From contig NC_065532.1 in the NCBI RefSeq assembly GCF_020184175.1, positions 26,970,001-27,034,000 of the forward strand: DNA of 64,000 nt, written 5' to 3'. The translations under genes were made by a program, and so were the position numbers. Numbering within the stretch: the first letter of the stretch is position 1; each line of letters opens with the position of its first letter. This DNA comes from Aphis gossypii. Its lineage: Eukaryota > Arthropoda > Insecta > Hemiptera > Aphididae. The notes under the pieces were generated by a model. The model did not search any database, was not told where the DNA came from, and saw only the letters and a list, made by a program, of their open reading frames with translations. Shown here one piece after another: positions 22,220-36,800 of the stretch.

Positions 22220-23446
22220 GTAAGTCATCCAAACCTCGATAACAGGCCAGTGGTGGTTCCTATTGGGAGCCCAGGGGCGTCTTCTCTACTCCTCCACCTT
22301 GACCATCGATGTCCCATCATAGCGACCTACAATATAAACATATGCTACAGAATACGCAAAGCTATCGATGTTATTATGGTATTCGGTTTAGTACGTTTTT
22401 GAACAAAAGTGTTAAACCCTGCGATGTAAAATCGTAATTTTATTTTTAATATCGCTATTAATGTAGGTAGTGTCATATAAACTATTACTATAGTATTACT
22501 ACTTTATATATGCTTGTACTTTTTTAACTAGATAATTTTTTTCTTTTTAAGAAAAGTCTTTCTCCAAAACTCAAGACTGAATCCACAACTATCTCTGTCT
22601 AGCTTCAACAATTTATTGAAATGTATAATGATATAATCTATAAATGCATATTGACATATTATATTGCATACATTGCACATAGGTATCTGTCTGCACATAT
22701 ACGATCGCTATAATTTCTGTACTTCATATAGTATAAATGTATATAATTACTATATTGACGTATTGTACACACTGTACTGCATGCGGGGGAGTTGCAGTGA
22801 CTGACCCTTAAAATACTAATAATATATTGCTTCTTTAAATATCCCAGATGTGAGATGAAGTGTTAAGAGGTGTTTTCAAAATCCGTTAATGTAGGTCTAT
22901 TTTAAAACAATAAAATAATCCTATAGATTCAAACAACAAAAAATTATCTCTTTGCAGAGTGCAGATCATTGGTGAATTCTTAAAACTATTTTACCTGCTG
23001 CTGTTTTCGAGCTTTCCTAGTTTTGACTTCACAAAAGTACCAACTCTAGATCCAATTTGTTACTAGAAACAACTCACAGCACACATCAATCTAAAATGAT
23101 CGCTTTGCAAATCTGCTCAAAATATAAAATAATATAGAATTTTAATTATCTATTTAGTTTTAAATAACAGTCTAATTTAAATTTAAAAAAGCCCGTCGTT
23201 GAATGTTAATGTTTAGTAGTTAAATTTGTTGATAATATTACTAAAACTTGTTTCCATCTCCATGATTTCATCTACAAAAATAAGTAATTGATTTGGTATT
23301 TATAGTTCGTCATTTCTCCCATCGCACACGAGTACACGACACAACATTTTATGACCTCAACACCAACTAAATACTGCCATAGACGACATACAGTCATATA
23401 ATATGAAGATTTTCTAGTGTTATTAATTTCATTTAAATGTAATAGG

Positions 23447-24058
23447 CAGGGCTAGGATTTGTATGCAATAAAAAATTGTAAAATATGCATTTTATTTACC
23501 AAAATATGCGTTTTAATTTTTTAAATACACATACAAAAATATAGTTACAAAAATATATTTATTTATTGAAATACATCAATATGGTTAGCTGATTGTCATA
23601 TAATACGCGTATAATTGAGATTAAAAATTAAATTATTTATTTATTTTTCACGTGCATTAGTTATTATTTTAGCAATAAAATTTATAATTCTTATTCAATA
23701 GTAGAATTAATATGTGTATTCTATGCTACGACCACATATTTTTTTTTAATTTTCGAATATAAATGGTCGGCGAACGTACCTAGTATATTGTACCATAGGA
23801 TTGCATTTATAAAAATGAAATTTATATTTTACCAAAAAACCAAGTTATAGACTTTGATCAATTTAATTACTATCGGCTTAAATACAATAAATACAATCAT
23901 ACTAAATATGTAAAAATATGCATTAAATATGCAAAAACATGCAAAATAAAAATAGGACCATTTTCATCACAATAATATAAATCGCGGACATTACTCACTT
24001 AAATTTCATTTGGATGTAGCAAAAAAAAAAATGCTGTTGCATATAAATTTTAGCCCTG
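23447..24058. mobile_element. Non-autonomous hAT-like element, 612 bp
   Basis: 22-bp terminal inverted repeats begin CAGGGCTA at both ends (19 of 22 positions match), with 8-bp target duplications GTAATAGG (23439-23446) and GTAATAAG (24059-24066). The interior is AT-rich with repeated ATATGC/ATGCAAA motifs and no transposase ORF. It lies between candidate first exons B and C of the stathmin-reminiscent gene. Confidence 0.75.
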
Positions 24059-24667
24059 GTAATAAGTATAGTATTGATATTAGTTGTGATTAAGTTTAGC
24101 CGACCTATCAATTCGGATTCAATTTACTGGTTAATAAAAAATTAATTTAACAATTTGGGACTCAATTTACCTAGACCCGGTCGTACTCACAGTCATGCGT
24201 CCTTGTGAGCTGTGACGGGGTCGTCGACATACGTATTCACTCACTTTAGAAAATGAAACATATTCGTAATATTACGGGATAATAGAAAAATGAAAATGAC
24301 ATATGACCGTAGCGAGGGCGTTTGCGCGGTTTTTGGCCGTAACCTTTCGGCGAAGGGTATTGGCGACCGCGCGCCTGTCTCGACTTCCCTTCATAGCACC
24401 ACGTGCTCATAAGCTTTATAATCGAACACTCGGACCTGCTAGCAGTTAGTACAACGCGTGAAAAGCACCAAACTCGATCATACATGCTTAAAACCGTCGT
24501 CGACATTTAATCGTGCGGTTTTTTTTTATGTTATTCTTTTCACCACGGCCACATATTATACGGTCCGTCGTCGGATAATTTCTTGTCGGACATCGGTACT
24601 GTACATTTTATTAAACACCGTTTTTCTCGATAAACAAGTACGCCAATAAACATAAATAATATATAAA

Positions 24668-27600
24668 ATGGGGTGCGGTGGTTCGACGATGCCAATGCCG
24701 CCTATGCCGACCGAGGAATTCAACAAAATGAGATTGGAAATACCATCACGTTAGAATCGCAAAAAATGATATTAAATAATAATTAGCATTATTTATTTCG
24801 TTAGTAGAGAGACATCTGACTAAACATTTTATTAACATTTTCGTGTATCATATTTGATATCACTTCTATAATAAATTATGGCCATAGTTCGAATATAAAG
24901 TTTAGATATTTTTCATTGTTGATTAATTTACACGATTGTAAATAGTTCACACAACTGCCATCATCTATGTGTACACGAGATAGTCTCAAATTTATTCCGC
25001 TTCTCTTATGAAGATTTTAATGCACTATTTTTATACTAATTTTTAATTTTTATGTGAGTTATAACTATGTAAATTTAACAATTTTGAAACGATCATAACT
25101 CGCTTTGAAATTAAAACACTAATAAAAGCCTGAGATAATATTCTCGACTTTTATAATAGGTCACTTAATTCTTAGTACAGAAGATTAGAACCTGTTAGAT
25201 CTGTTCTATTGATCGCTAATTTTCCATGTTATACTTGGGTTAGAAAGAAAAAACAAATAGTGTGCTGACATCCACTTGAAAATATAATTTTCTAGTATGC
25301 TTATTTATTTATATCGACTTCATAGCTGAGCTTGTTATACGCGCATCACGACTATAGAATAAACACTTTAATTTTATTTATTTATTAAAAAGTATCGGCT
25401 AGTAGACTAGCCAATAGTTATATAACGTATGTAACAATAATACTATTTTCATAAAAACTTTTCATGGTGCCAATTATTCATTAATACCAATATCAATTAC
25501 CCTTCATTTTATAGTCGTCGAAAATTATTTGTAAAATATTTTATTTATTATAAATAATAAAGATATTTTTGTCATTATTATGTTTGTTAGTGGTCTTTTC
25601 CGTTTTCATATTGCTTACTAATATACTTTTAGTCATTAAACCTACTTACTTATACTTTCGCGTATGTTTGTGTGTGTGTGCAAACAGCCATAGCGTTTAG
25701 CGTTCCGTTGACCGAAGAAGAAGAAAGCGTCGTGAAAAAACATCCGCCAAAGAGACTGAGGATGTTAGAGGGACAGCAATCACCGCCGCTAACCCATGAA
25801 ATGTTGTTGGAGAAAATGGCGGATGCCGAAAATAGACGACAACAGGTGACGCTAATAAAATAATAATATAATATTCATGCGAAAATAATAATAATTCTTA
25901 TATTTTTAATTATTATTGAGCATATTATTATAGTTTAATAAATTTTATATATAATAACGAAAATTATACATGATATGTATATATTATGTTCCATACTTGT
26001 TTGGAAGGAGGACAGTTATCGCTGCAATTAATTCAAAATTAGAATTGGTCGCCATGTTATTATTTATTCACGCGTTTTCCATATTACATAATTATAGGGA
26101 GACACGTAAATAATAAAACGAAAAATATTTAATGTGCCACATTCTGGAGGGTGAAAAATTGTGAAGGGGAAGGGATTGTGGCTTTTTTTGTAAAGACTGG
26201 TAAATTTACAGACCAAATATTATTATGCACTTGTAAAATGCGTCAGGACCTGTATTGAGCAAATAACGTAGTACCAATTTAGTGTACAAATAATACATAA
26301 TGGCATAGTATGTAAGGTGGATTCGTTGCTATCGATTGAGCCTACGTAGTATGTATGTTATATATTTATTAATACAAGGATAATATAGAATTTGATTCCA
26401 GGGTCGAATACAGTGTACGAATTGGTTCCCGATTAAAATTATTTATCAATTTATCATCATAAAACTTTACTGATCGAATTGATTCTTGTGTGTACAAATC
26501 GGTAATCTGTTTCTTCTGAGAATTAATTAATAAAAATGAAATTTAAAACTAACAATTACACTTTGAAAATATTTTAAATTTGAATAATTAATTTAGCAGT
26601 TAAAATGTTACCATTTCTCTGCTCATCGAAAATTGAGATACTTCTAACTTTTGTTATATCGTTCACCCCTTCATAAAACCTTTGACAAAGTATCGCCCTG
26701 ACACCAAGTAAATTTAGTTAGAAAAAGAGAAATACTTTTGAGTTAAAACTACTTAAAAGTGAAAAACGCTGAATTGTGTTTTATTGTACTATCATGTTAG
26801 TATTTGTTATTATATGTGTGGTATCATGCGCGTTTATATCTTAAAAAAATTTTATTTCAAAATATCATTAAAATGAATTGATATAATTGTATTGATGAGT
26901 TTTTCTCTGTAAAATTATTATTGCGTTAAATTATTATGAAAAAAATATAGTCAGAACCAAGGACTTTTATGAAATCGCATTATTTTTGTGTTTAATAGTG
27001 TAATTATCGAGTATTAATTAATTACTTATATATTGACCGTACTAGGCAATAAATTGTAAAAAATTATTTATTATTGTTTGTAAATTATATTAGGTAAGGT
27101 ATATACAAATTTATGAGTACAACGAACAGTGTGGTGGGACGATAATAAAAACTAGTAGGTAACTATAATAGGTAGCAAATTTAAAAAAAAAAAAAACAAC
27201 TGATTGGTAGGCCAATACATACAATGTCTAGCACGTTACAATTTTAGTTTAACATAGTCACGTACAAAAAACATGTTTTCAATGAAGTTCGGTTATACAA
27301 GTATACATATACTTGTACATTATACACTTGTATTTATTACTTTTTATTTCTATCAGGATACGCGCATTTCATAAAACGCGTTGGAAAATTATCTATAAAA
27401 TCAAAAATAACAAATATATACTAAAACTATTTCCTATCTAAAAAATATGTCGTTCTTTGAAAATTGCGTTTGTAATTAAATAATTAAGGCATGTCGCGGT
27501 CGTGAAATTTTATACAATTTTATAAAATACTATTTTTATTGATCTTTGCAGCCTTGTGTACACACAATTACCGTACAACCGATGTCAGACATATAACATT

Positions 27601-28403
27601 ATATATTACATTATTACAACAATAATACAATAATATTCTAATGTGATAATAGTAATAACTAATAACGCATCGTATCGTGGCAAACGAACATTGTGACCAT
27701 TGTGCGTTCGCTGTTAACAAATTCATATTTTCATTTCCAAACTATAGCTTTTAAACCGTAATCATAATGGTTATAATTAATTGACACGCGCAGAATACGC
27801 GATATAATAAATGCGTATAGGTATTTTGCGTGACGCAATTTCATCAGTCAATGATACGAGTTGTGAATTGAATTATAATTACGTATCGTAATCAAACTAT
27901 TATGTATATTATATAGTAACATACCTACATACGTACATTTAATAATAATATATTAACATAATATAGCAACCCTTCAATGTGGTTCAAATAATATTTTATA
28001 ATATATAATATATAGTGTATACATACGTATGTGGCATAACTATCGATTAAAGATATCTTGTAAATAAATTGCAATTGGTTTCAAAATAAATCATAACAAT
28101 ATAAATATGTACACCACGCATACGCTTATATATGTGGTGTATCTTTTGACACCGCAAAACACTATTGTCACAATATGTGTTCGATTTTTGAGACTTTTAA
28201 ACGATGTACTCACATTTGCGTACAGTTTGATAAATTTGTTTTACAATAATTTTGCATAAAACAAAAATTGCTTACAGATCCTAAGCCAGAGGATAGAGTC
28301 GGCCAAGACGCTGATGCGGCCCCGATACAACAGCGCCAACAAGATGAACGCCGACGATGCGTTGGTGGAGGATGCAGATAACGTGGGCGAAGAAGATTCT
28401 TAA
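24668..28403 (+). CDS. Small acidic-tailed protein with MGC N-terminus, stathmin-reminiscent
   Basis: Three exons, 24668-24749, 25688-25845 and 28278-28403, encode 121 residues. The N-terminus MGCGGS is a textbook N-myristoylation signal (Gly2) with a palmitoylatable Cys3, predicting attachment to the inner face of membranes. Residues 29-35 (IAFSVPL), a Lys/Pro stretch (KKHPPKRLR) and a charged helix at about 62-92 (LTHEMLLEKMADAENRR onward) recall the order seen at the start of stathmin domains (F-x-x-L, Pro/Lys segment, LS-x-EE-x-x-KL-x-AAE-x-RR). The long stathmin helix is absent. The tail 106-121 is acidic. The first intron donor is weak (GTTAGA) and the second is GTGACG; phases agree throughout. 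Exons 2 and 3 are solid by composition and splice sites. The family name is inference. Confidence 0.7.
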
Positions 28404-28448
28404 AAAATAATAATTATTATGCCTATTTAAAATTATTTATATACCTAC

Positions 28449-28454
28449 AATAAA
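28449..28454 (+). terminator. Poly(A) signal of the stathmin-reminiscent gene
   Basis: AATAAA 46 bases past the stop codon at 28401-28403. Confidence 0.6.
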
Positions 28455-31400
28455 ACATGTCCATCATATTATACGGTTTTATCGCGTATTAGATGAAAAC
28501 GTTACTGTTGTTCTGTTTACGTATATAATATATTTATCAAACATTTATTATAATAATTAATTGTTAATTCTGATATTTTATTTTAGCCGCATTCGCCTAT
28601 TTAATTTTTACACACTTTTAATGATTGCATTTTGTATATTATTATAGGTAAGAATATTATAGCGAACTGTACAAATAAAGTTACAGCGAGTAGGTAATAA
28701 AATATGCTTCCTTTTAGACTTTCCGTTACATATTGCATCAAGTATGTATAATGCCCAAATACGATTACGTTCGTTATTTTCCAGATAATCTAAACACATA
28801 CATGTACATGTACATGTATTATATATAATGTATACATATAATCCTAATATAATTTTTTTTTGCTTTGTATTGTTTAAAAATTAAAATGTAAAAGAAAATA
28901 ACCAAAAAAGAGTTAAGCGGGTCCTCTTAAAAATATAAGTTGGCAATTAATGCGAACGCTGAGCTTACATTTATCAGTTTTCAATTTTGTATACAATAGG
29001 TTATACAATAATATGTTATCATGTATTCGTTACCATCGTATAATTTTCACTGCAGTGACTTCAAACACATATTAGGCGGGAAAAAATATCACCCCTCTCC
29101 CATTGATTTTAATGAAAAACTATAAATATAGTTAAGTACCTCACAGGGTTTGTCGCTGCGTGCCTACAAACATTTTCTATCACAGTCTAGTCAAGTCTGC
29201 CAAATCAATACCATATGCAGTTGTGATTTGTATTAATACCTATATTAGTTAATTATCGATTTATTATCATTATTGTTGTTGTTATATTATTATGTTTGAA
29301 GGTTTATCGATTATATTGTAATAATATTCGTTTTAATGTTTCTATTATATGATATTTATATATATATATATTCATGTATACGTAATATGTTTAAGTATAT
29401 ACCTACTTCGTCGAATAATAAAGAATATTATGTTCAATGTGATACACAGCATTGAAATATTTTTTTGAAAGCCTTTCTATTGAATTCCATAGTTGTCAAT
29501 TTGCATTTGCGAATGGTGTTTGAATCAATACTTTTTTTTGTACCTACGACAAACGCCCTTTTAACAGTACTGATCTCTACGATATCTGTCACCTGCAGCA
29601 ATTTGAGTACTAGACGCTACAATTATTTGCCCCGACTCGTCCGGTTGTTTATATCTATACATTGTTTGGCTCTAAAAAATTAAGGCACATTTTCGATTAC
29701 GTAGGTACCAGTGACGGTTAAATATATGAGCTATGTAAATTTATATATTTATTTATAAATTATTATTTAAATACGTTACCTATAGGCTATAATCCACAAA
29801 ATATAAGTCGACTAGATTATTGCTGCGGATTACAGTATTTTTTATACTGTAGGTACCTACGCGTATAATAATACGGTCGTACTAAAATTTGCGTGGTATT
29901 GTTGATTTTTATTACGATTTATATTGTTATAATCTGTCAAGATATTGGTGAATAGTAAAGATAATAACGATATTATAATAATTATGGCCGCTTAGAGGTA
30001 AGCTTTGATATACCAATATGTGGCGTTATTGTTGTTATTATTATATTGTACGATCGATGGTCTGCTTAAATTATTTAAGTATACTAATGTGTATTATTAT
30101 AAAAATATCATACCGATAAAATTTAAAAATTTACATCGATTGCTTGTACACTTGTTTGTGTGCCGTACACGGATAATAGTGACAATAGTAGGTCTATAAA
30201 GTATAAGTTTATAAATCATTTTGCGGCAAACACGCCAATAATATAGTTATCGTCGTATGGTTCATATAGTTGAAACTATAATATATTATAATTTATAAGT
30301 ATACCTATATTACTTATTATTAGTAGTTATTATATTAAAACTACGAGTATATAGCATAGTTTAAATTTTACATCACAGAATTGAATGTATTGAACTTACT
30401 TATACATATGTGCAGTACACACTTAGGTTTTCAATTCGACTTGATTAATAAAAGTTTAAAAGAATTGGATTTTATACTTCTAAATTGAATCTTTAACTTG
30501 GTGAAATTTTCCGACCGTTATTATGTGCCCAATAAACAGTTTATATTATTATTTTTCATAGTTTATACTCAATTTGTTTAGTGTGCGAACCATATTATAT
30601 ATTTATGTTATTCAATATGTCAAAACTCAATGTTGACTTGCTCTGGTTTTTTGAAAAACATATTACCTGAAAAAACATGTAAATTCCATTAGTAGTAATT
30701 GTTGACCTATAAAATTTTTCAGTTTAAACTAATTTTGACTATAATGACCATTTTTACTTCCATCACTTTAAAATTAAAATTGATTACATGATGCGTTCAA
30801 TGTTATAAAGTATTTAAATATTTTTATGAGGGTGGGAGTTAGAGTGGGTTGAGGAGAGAACCGGGACAAAGTTATCTTTCTCTCAAATTATTAAAAACAA
30901 GAATTATGAACGTAGTTAAACATTTTTTTGTATTACGTTATATTTTTAATTTTTAACTGTTTTTGCAAAATTCATAATAATAAAACAAATTACTTATATT
31001 AAATTTAAATTTCCCTCTTTGTCACTGTTGGAAATTCAGTTTAATAATATTTTGTCATGTACGTCAATGGCTTGATGAATTGATAAATAATGTAAATCCC
31101 ATCAATACATTGAATTCTGAAGTCAAATTTCTTAAATAGTTTTTGAGTCTTAAAACTTGTAGATGCCTAAATACGAAAATATACCTATATTGGATTTTAT
31201 TCTAAAGTGATACAAAATATTATACTTATTTTAATTTTGTTTTATAGTTATTGTTCTAGTGTTGAATTGTTTTTAAATTTGAATGTGTGTGAAAATAAAA
31301 AGAAATAAAAATCATACTTTTACATTTTTCAGCCGCAACTATTATAACTTATAACATATTGTCTACAACTTTTCTGGTGAACTGTATATTTTACAATTTT

Positions 31401-33596
31401 CCTAAAACAAATATGCATGATATATTATAAAATAAAAGTACAAAATTATCAAAACAATAAAATAGACTCGGGATGCTGGATATAAATCGTATAATAAACA
31501 CAATGAAATAGTTATAATATTTTCCTGTTATTTATATCATAAATCTATGACATTTTTAAAGATAAACTTTTCTCCTTTAATTGATTGTGTAATAAGGTTG
31601 ACAAATTGGTTTACATTTCATGCTTGTTTCAGAAACATGAGTTATAGGTAGGTAATTCAATGCTTGTTCTTGTGATGGTTATAGAAAAAATAACGGATTT
31701 TACTATTTTAGTGCGTATTTAATAAATCGAACAAACGCACTATATTGCTGCGTCATAAAAACATTATATAGAAAACAAAGTCAATATTATTAATAACGGT
31801 TCAAAATGTTAAAATTATTGTTAATTAGGTACAAAAATAATCAGTCGGTGGACAAATCTATTGTAAAAAAAAAAAACACCACATAATATTAGTTTAAGTC
31901 GATTTAAATTATACACATTTTTTTTAAATGGTGGTAAATTAAAATATATTAGTATTATACAATCGACTTGATGTAATTTTTATAAAAATGTTGGTTAATA
32001 ATTAATAACAATATTTACAGTGTATATAACATACTAAGGCATTTTAAAACAGTCGAAAATTATTACTTTAAATATACGTTTTACATAATTATTATTATAT
32101 TATTAAATTTAAAATATATATATATACCTATATATCTTTGGTCAATTGAGATTTTGTATAAATTAATAAAAAAAAAAAAATGATAATAATATAATAAATA
32201 AATCATTGGTATAGCTTTAATAATTAATACATTTTACGAATAAAGATAGATGGAAGAGGTAGATAAAAAGGAACAACTTATAAGTGTCGGTTATAGTTTG
32301 GAATATTTAATTTTTTTTCAAATGGTCAAAAATTAAAATAGATTTAAAATATAAACAGCCTCGTAACACAATAATTACATAATTTTAGCCAGACACTGGA
32401 TTTGATGTTAATATAGCATTTTTTATAAAGTAAAATTGATCCAATTTAACTCCGAAAATTACGTTGTGTTACTGTTTCATTGTTTATTATTGATCGTGAT
32501 AAGTAGATTAGGTTCAGTATTAAATTTATTTGAAAGATTTATTTTACAAAATTATAATAAGTTAGAATAATAGATTTATGAAAAATATTTTGATTAATAC
32601 ATTCAATTATTTGTTTGATCAATTTTTTTAAAGTTTATATTTAACTGTATCTCGTGAAAATACGGTAATTTCATTTTAAAATATCTAAGTGATGAAAGTA
32701 TATTACAAAATTATTATTAAACTGCAAACTAGGTTTAATACTCATATGTATAGAAAATAGCAGATAAAATTGAAATGGATAAGTATAAGTTTTAAAATAC
32801 ATAATACATAATACATGCAATTCATGTGAATGATTTACAATTTATTTTAATAAACAAAACTAGAAATTGAATAAAAGTTGTTTTAGAATAATATCACGAA
32901 TAATATTATCACTGATAGTTGATACATGTCATACGAATAAATAAATAAACCGATATATATGTGAAAAAATATTGGTCAATTTTATCGTGAAATATGACGT
33001 CATTTCAGGAGGTCAAAAAACAACTTACTGGAAAGAACGATTAATTCTGAACGACAACTTTAAAATTAACGCACATACACAATTACATGCAGTTTTCATA
33101 GTGTTTATGCAGTGTACGACTGTACATAATAATGTTATTTTTTTAGTATTTATAATTTTGATGTACTGTATGTATAATATATGACATAGGTAGCGTTATA
33201 TAATTTTTTTTTTTTAATTAATTCGTATACGTAAATAAATGTTATTTTACAAATTTTTATCGAAGAAATTATTTTTTTTTTATAATATGATGTTAAACTC
33301 AAATTCAAATAAAAACAATAAGATATTATTGTATTAAAGGTATATATAAATGATTAATATGTAGGATTTTGTAACACGTCAACGTAAAATTTTGTTTACG
33401 CTTACCGGAAAAGGTAGTATTATGACTAAAAACCGTAAATTTCATGATAAAAAATAAATTATGCTTAAGGGGGTTCTTTTGCAAAAAATATATTTATAGC
33501 CTATGCAAAACGGTATATACCTATTATGTGAGTATATCTTTATATAAAATGCACATAGTGATTATATCTTCAATATCCTTATTTCACTGTTCCAGA
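28455..33596. other. AT-rich intergenic spacer
   Basis: About 5 kb of low-complexity AT-rich DNA. Short ORFs here (29465, 30005, 32972 on +; 28608 on -) are AT-driven, lack splice context and show no recognisable motifs. No supported gene. Confidence 0.5.
28797..28821. repeat. CATGTA short tandem repeat
   Basis: Repeating ACATG/TACATG units, self-complementary, in the spacer after the stathmin-reminiscent gene. Confidence 0.6.
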
Positions 33597-33793
33597 TGCA
33601 TTTGGGGCAGATATTTGAAGCCCCACGGCGACAATTGTACACGAACCGGAAACCAAAAAGAAAAGTATTCTATATGTACATATTAAAAGATTCAAAAATG
33701 CGAAAAGGATCAATGTCAAAAAAGTGTGTGAAAAAAATCTATATAACATATCGTAACAATAATAATAATAATAAACATAAAAATATTTTGTAA
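33597..33793 (+). CDS. Possible 3' terminal exon, gene unknown
   Basis: A strong acceptor (TTCACTGTTCCAG) ends at 33596 and is followed by a GC-richer block. One frame begins ATGCATTTGGGG and stays open for 65 codons to TAA at 33793 (LGQIFEAPRRQLYTNRKPKR, Lys-rich later). The +1 frame reads CIWGRYLKPHGDNC and stops at 33686. No matching upstream exon was found between 28.4 and 33.6 kb, and it ends only 90 bases from the convergent orphan gene. It may also be non-coding. Confidence 0.2.
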
Positions 33794-33883
33794 GACGCTA
33801 TCGCGGGCGTGCACATGTATATTTAAGTATATATTATTATAATATCATGTACTTTGGACGTTACATAGACGTCTGTAAGGATT

Positions 33884-36800
33884 TCAGAGTTCTGATTTAT
33901 TCCGCGACGACTTGCTGCTGAGATCGGCAGGTGTCTGATGTGCCGCTGGCGGATTCGGCATCGGTAGTATGAACGGTTGTTGTCCGGACGCTTGAAGCTG
34001 CCGACCTAGCTGTCCTAACCGGAACAGGACGGCAGCCTGCTGCTGAGGACCGGAAGCACCAGATGAATTGACCATAGCTGCTAGGTTTGAGTACACCAAT
34101 TCTGCGTTGCTCGACGTCAATCTAAAAATCCCTGTGACAAATTAAATAAAAACCCATGAATTCTAAACGAAAATGTTATGTAAGGTTTCTAAGGATATAT
34201 ATTTCACATTTAATATCATAATAAATTCTGTCGCGTTTTGAGAAACTCGACGAAGTGACAAATTTTGTAATATATATACTGTATAAGTCATTTGTCTGAC
34301 GCAAAGGTTATATTCTTTATTGCCATCACATTTATAAATTCGAAATAGTTGACTATATGTATACGCACAATTAGTAAACTCAGGCACCACTTTTTAAACA
34401 GTTGGTAAAAATTAGTATTCATACATAGTTTGTAAGATTAAAGTAAGTATTCGTGACTTTCGAAGAATTAAACTTGTAATAAAAAGAAGCTTTTATATTC
34501 AGATTCCCTGGGCTGGTGTGCATGTTAAGATTTAGGTTAGGTACTAATTTCTTAAATCTTGAAATATCCGGTCTCTGTACATTATCCTACAATTATTTTA
34601 GTATAGATTCAATAGGATTTTTATCTCGTTGTTTCCAATTAATCATATTACAATCAGGACGACGTTGAAAGTTGGGTATACAGCTAGTACTTATTAGTGA
34701 TATATATGGATGAACAACGTTATTAATCTACCAAGCACCACATATATTAATATTTATACAAACACTCATAAGTAGTGAGTTACATTTCTATACATAGAAC
34801 ATTATACCATACGTTTGTAATGTTACGTCTTTATCGATGTGTAATAATACGAGTACGTGACGACAAGTCAAATTTATAATATAATTACGATAATATGACG
34901 ATGACGTTATTTTTTTCCAGAGTCGTGCTCGGGGTGGCAAGGTTAGGTTTTCAACTTCCCCCCCCCCATTGATCACATTAAAATATAAAAGTATAAAAAT
35001 TTTCAAATTACTCAGAATTGAAAAATTAATACGCATAAAACATAATAAATATATAAAGTATCTTTAACTAAAGTGAAGTAAGAGTTTAATGTTTAATCAC
35101 TTGGTCAAAAAAATCACGCGTTTTATCCAAGATCATCTAAACATAATAAATTATTATTACATTATAATTAAATGTGATAGTGATTTATGCGAAATGTTGT
35201 CTATCCAATACTGTAATAATTGATTAACTAAACGTTTAAATTTGAGTTTTATATACATATATCAAAATACTCTAATAATTAATAAACTGAGCATTAAGTT
35301 ATCAAGCGATTTCAATCACCATTAATTTGCCAGTTTCGTCGTTTTGCACGACGAGTGGACTACGGACTGCAGTCACATACGGACGATATAAGTTTTCTCG
35401 GTTTTTGTTTTAGTACCGTCGTGTAAGTTGTGTTCTTATAATATACAGTCATATGGTGTGTAAATATAAAAACGACATACACGTAAATAGAATCGATGAG
35501 AAGAAACTAAAAACGGTTTCGGTAATGAAAAAAATGTAACGTACTCACTAATAGCGTCTAGGTAGAGTCACGATAAAACAAAAAAAAAAACACTTCTCGT
35601 AGTTATTTTATTTACATATACGCACGCACATCTGCTTGTAGTAATAATTGGCAATAAAAACACATTTCAGACGCCACACGGCCACACACCGCTGTATATA
35701 ATAATATCTCTATAGGTATATATTACACTCATCTGTGTATTATATGATCCATCTAATCATTCAAATCACAACCTATCAACAATAGCGTATTATAATATAT
35801 TGTATGTGTATCATTATGTATAGGCAAACGAGAACCCGCTGAATATTTTATGAGATTTAATGCATAATACGGTCGGCCGAGCAATGTAAATAAAACGCTG
35901 TATAAAGAATATTATTCGTCGAGCGTGCACGTTAAATATTTTATTAGGCCGAAGTGTGTGTGTGTGTGTTTGCCATCATAAAACGATTGCTAATGTGCGA
36001 GGTAACATAGAGTTACGTAGGTAGGTATATATTAAGCGTATAAATAATAATATGTATATATTATTATGTTAAAATTTTTTCGCAGTAAAAGTTCGGTCAG
36101 CGAAGAGTGGTATTATATCATGTATTCACTGATCGTATACTATAATAACGCCGATCTCCGTGAGTAGAGCGAAGAAAAATTATAACGATATAAATGATAT
36201 AATAATATACACCCCTTCTACAATACTGTCTCGCGGTAGAACATCAAATAGTTCGTGTACTCTGAGAGATTTTTTTTTTCAATGATTGAAACTCGTTTCT
36301 AAATTTATCGGATTTTTTTCGCCTTTGGCCGTTTCTTGCAGTGTACTATAACGATATAATTCGTATGTACAAAATACAAATACGATATATTATGATGTTT
36401 TAAAATTCATGACGTACCATTGTTTGTTAAATTATTCCGTTGCATTATGATTACGAGAACCTATATACGTACCTATACCAAAGTACTAAATACAATACAA
36501 ATGTACCGTTATGCGTGTATGCAGTAATAGAAAAAAAGAATGGGAATTACTGCGATTAATATAAAATAATATATAAGTTATAACCACCGTTCGACAGTAT
36601 TCACATCAACATTTCTGTATATATAGGTACTGCTTATATATTTGTATACACTATACGCACGAACAATATTAGTTATATATTAAACGACAGCAGCGCAAAG
36701 CTACTTGTCAATGCGCGAAGTGTTTGAGGAACTCGCAAAATCATCTATTCACTCTTCATTCATCAATATGACAGGAAATCAATGATGGGGCCACTTCCGC

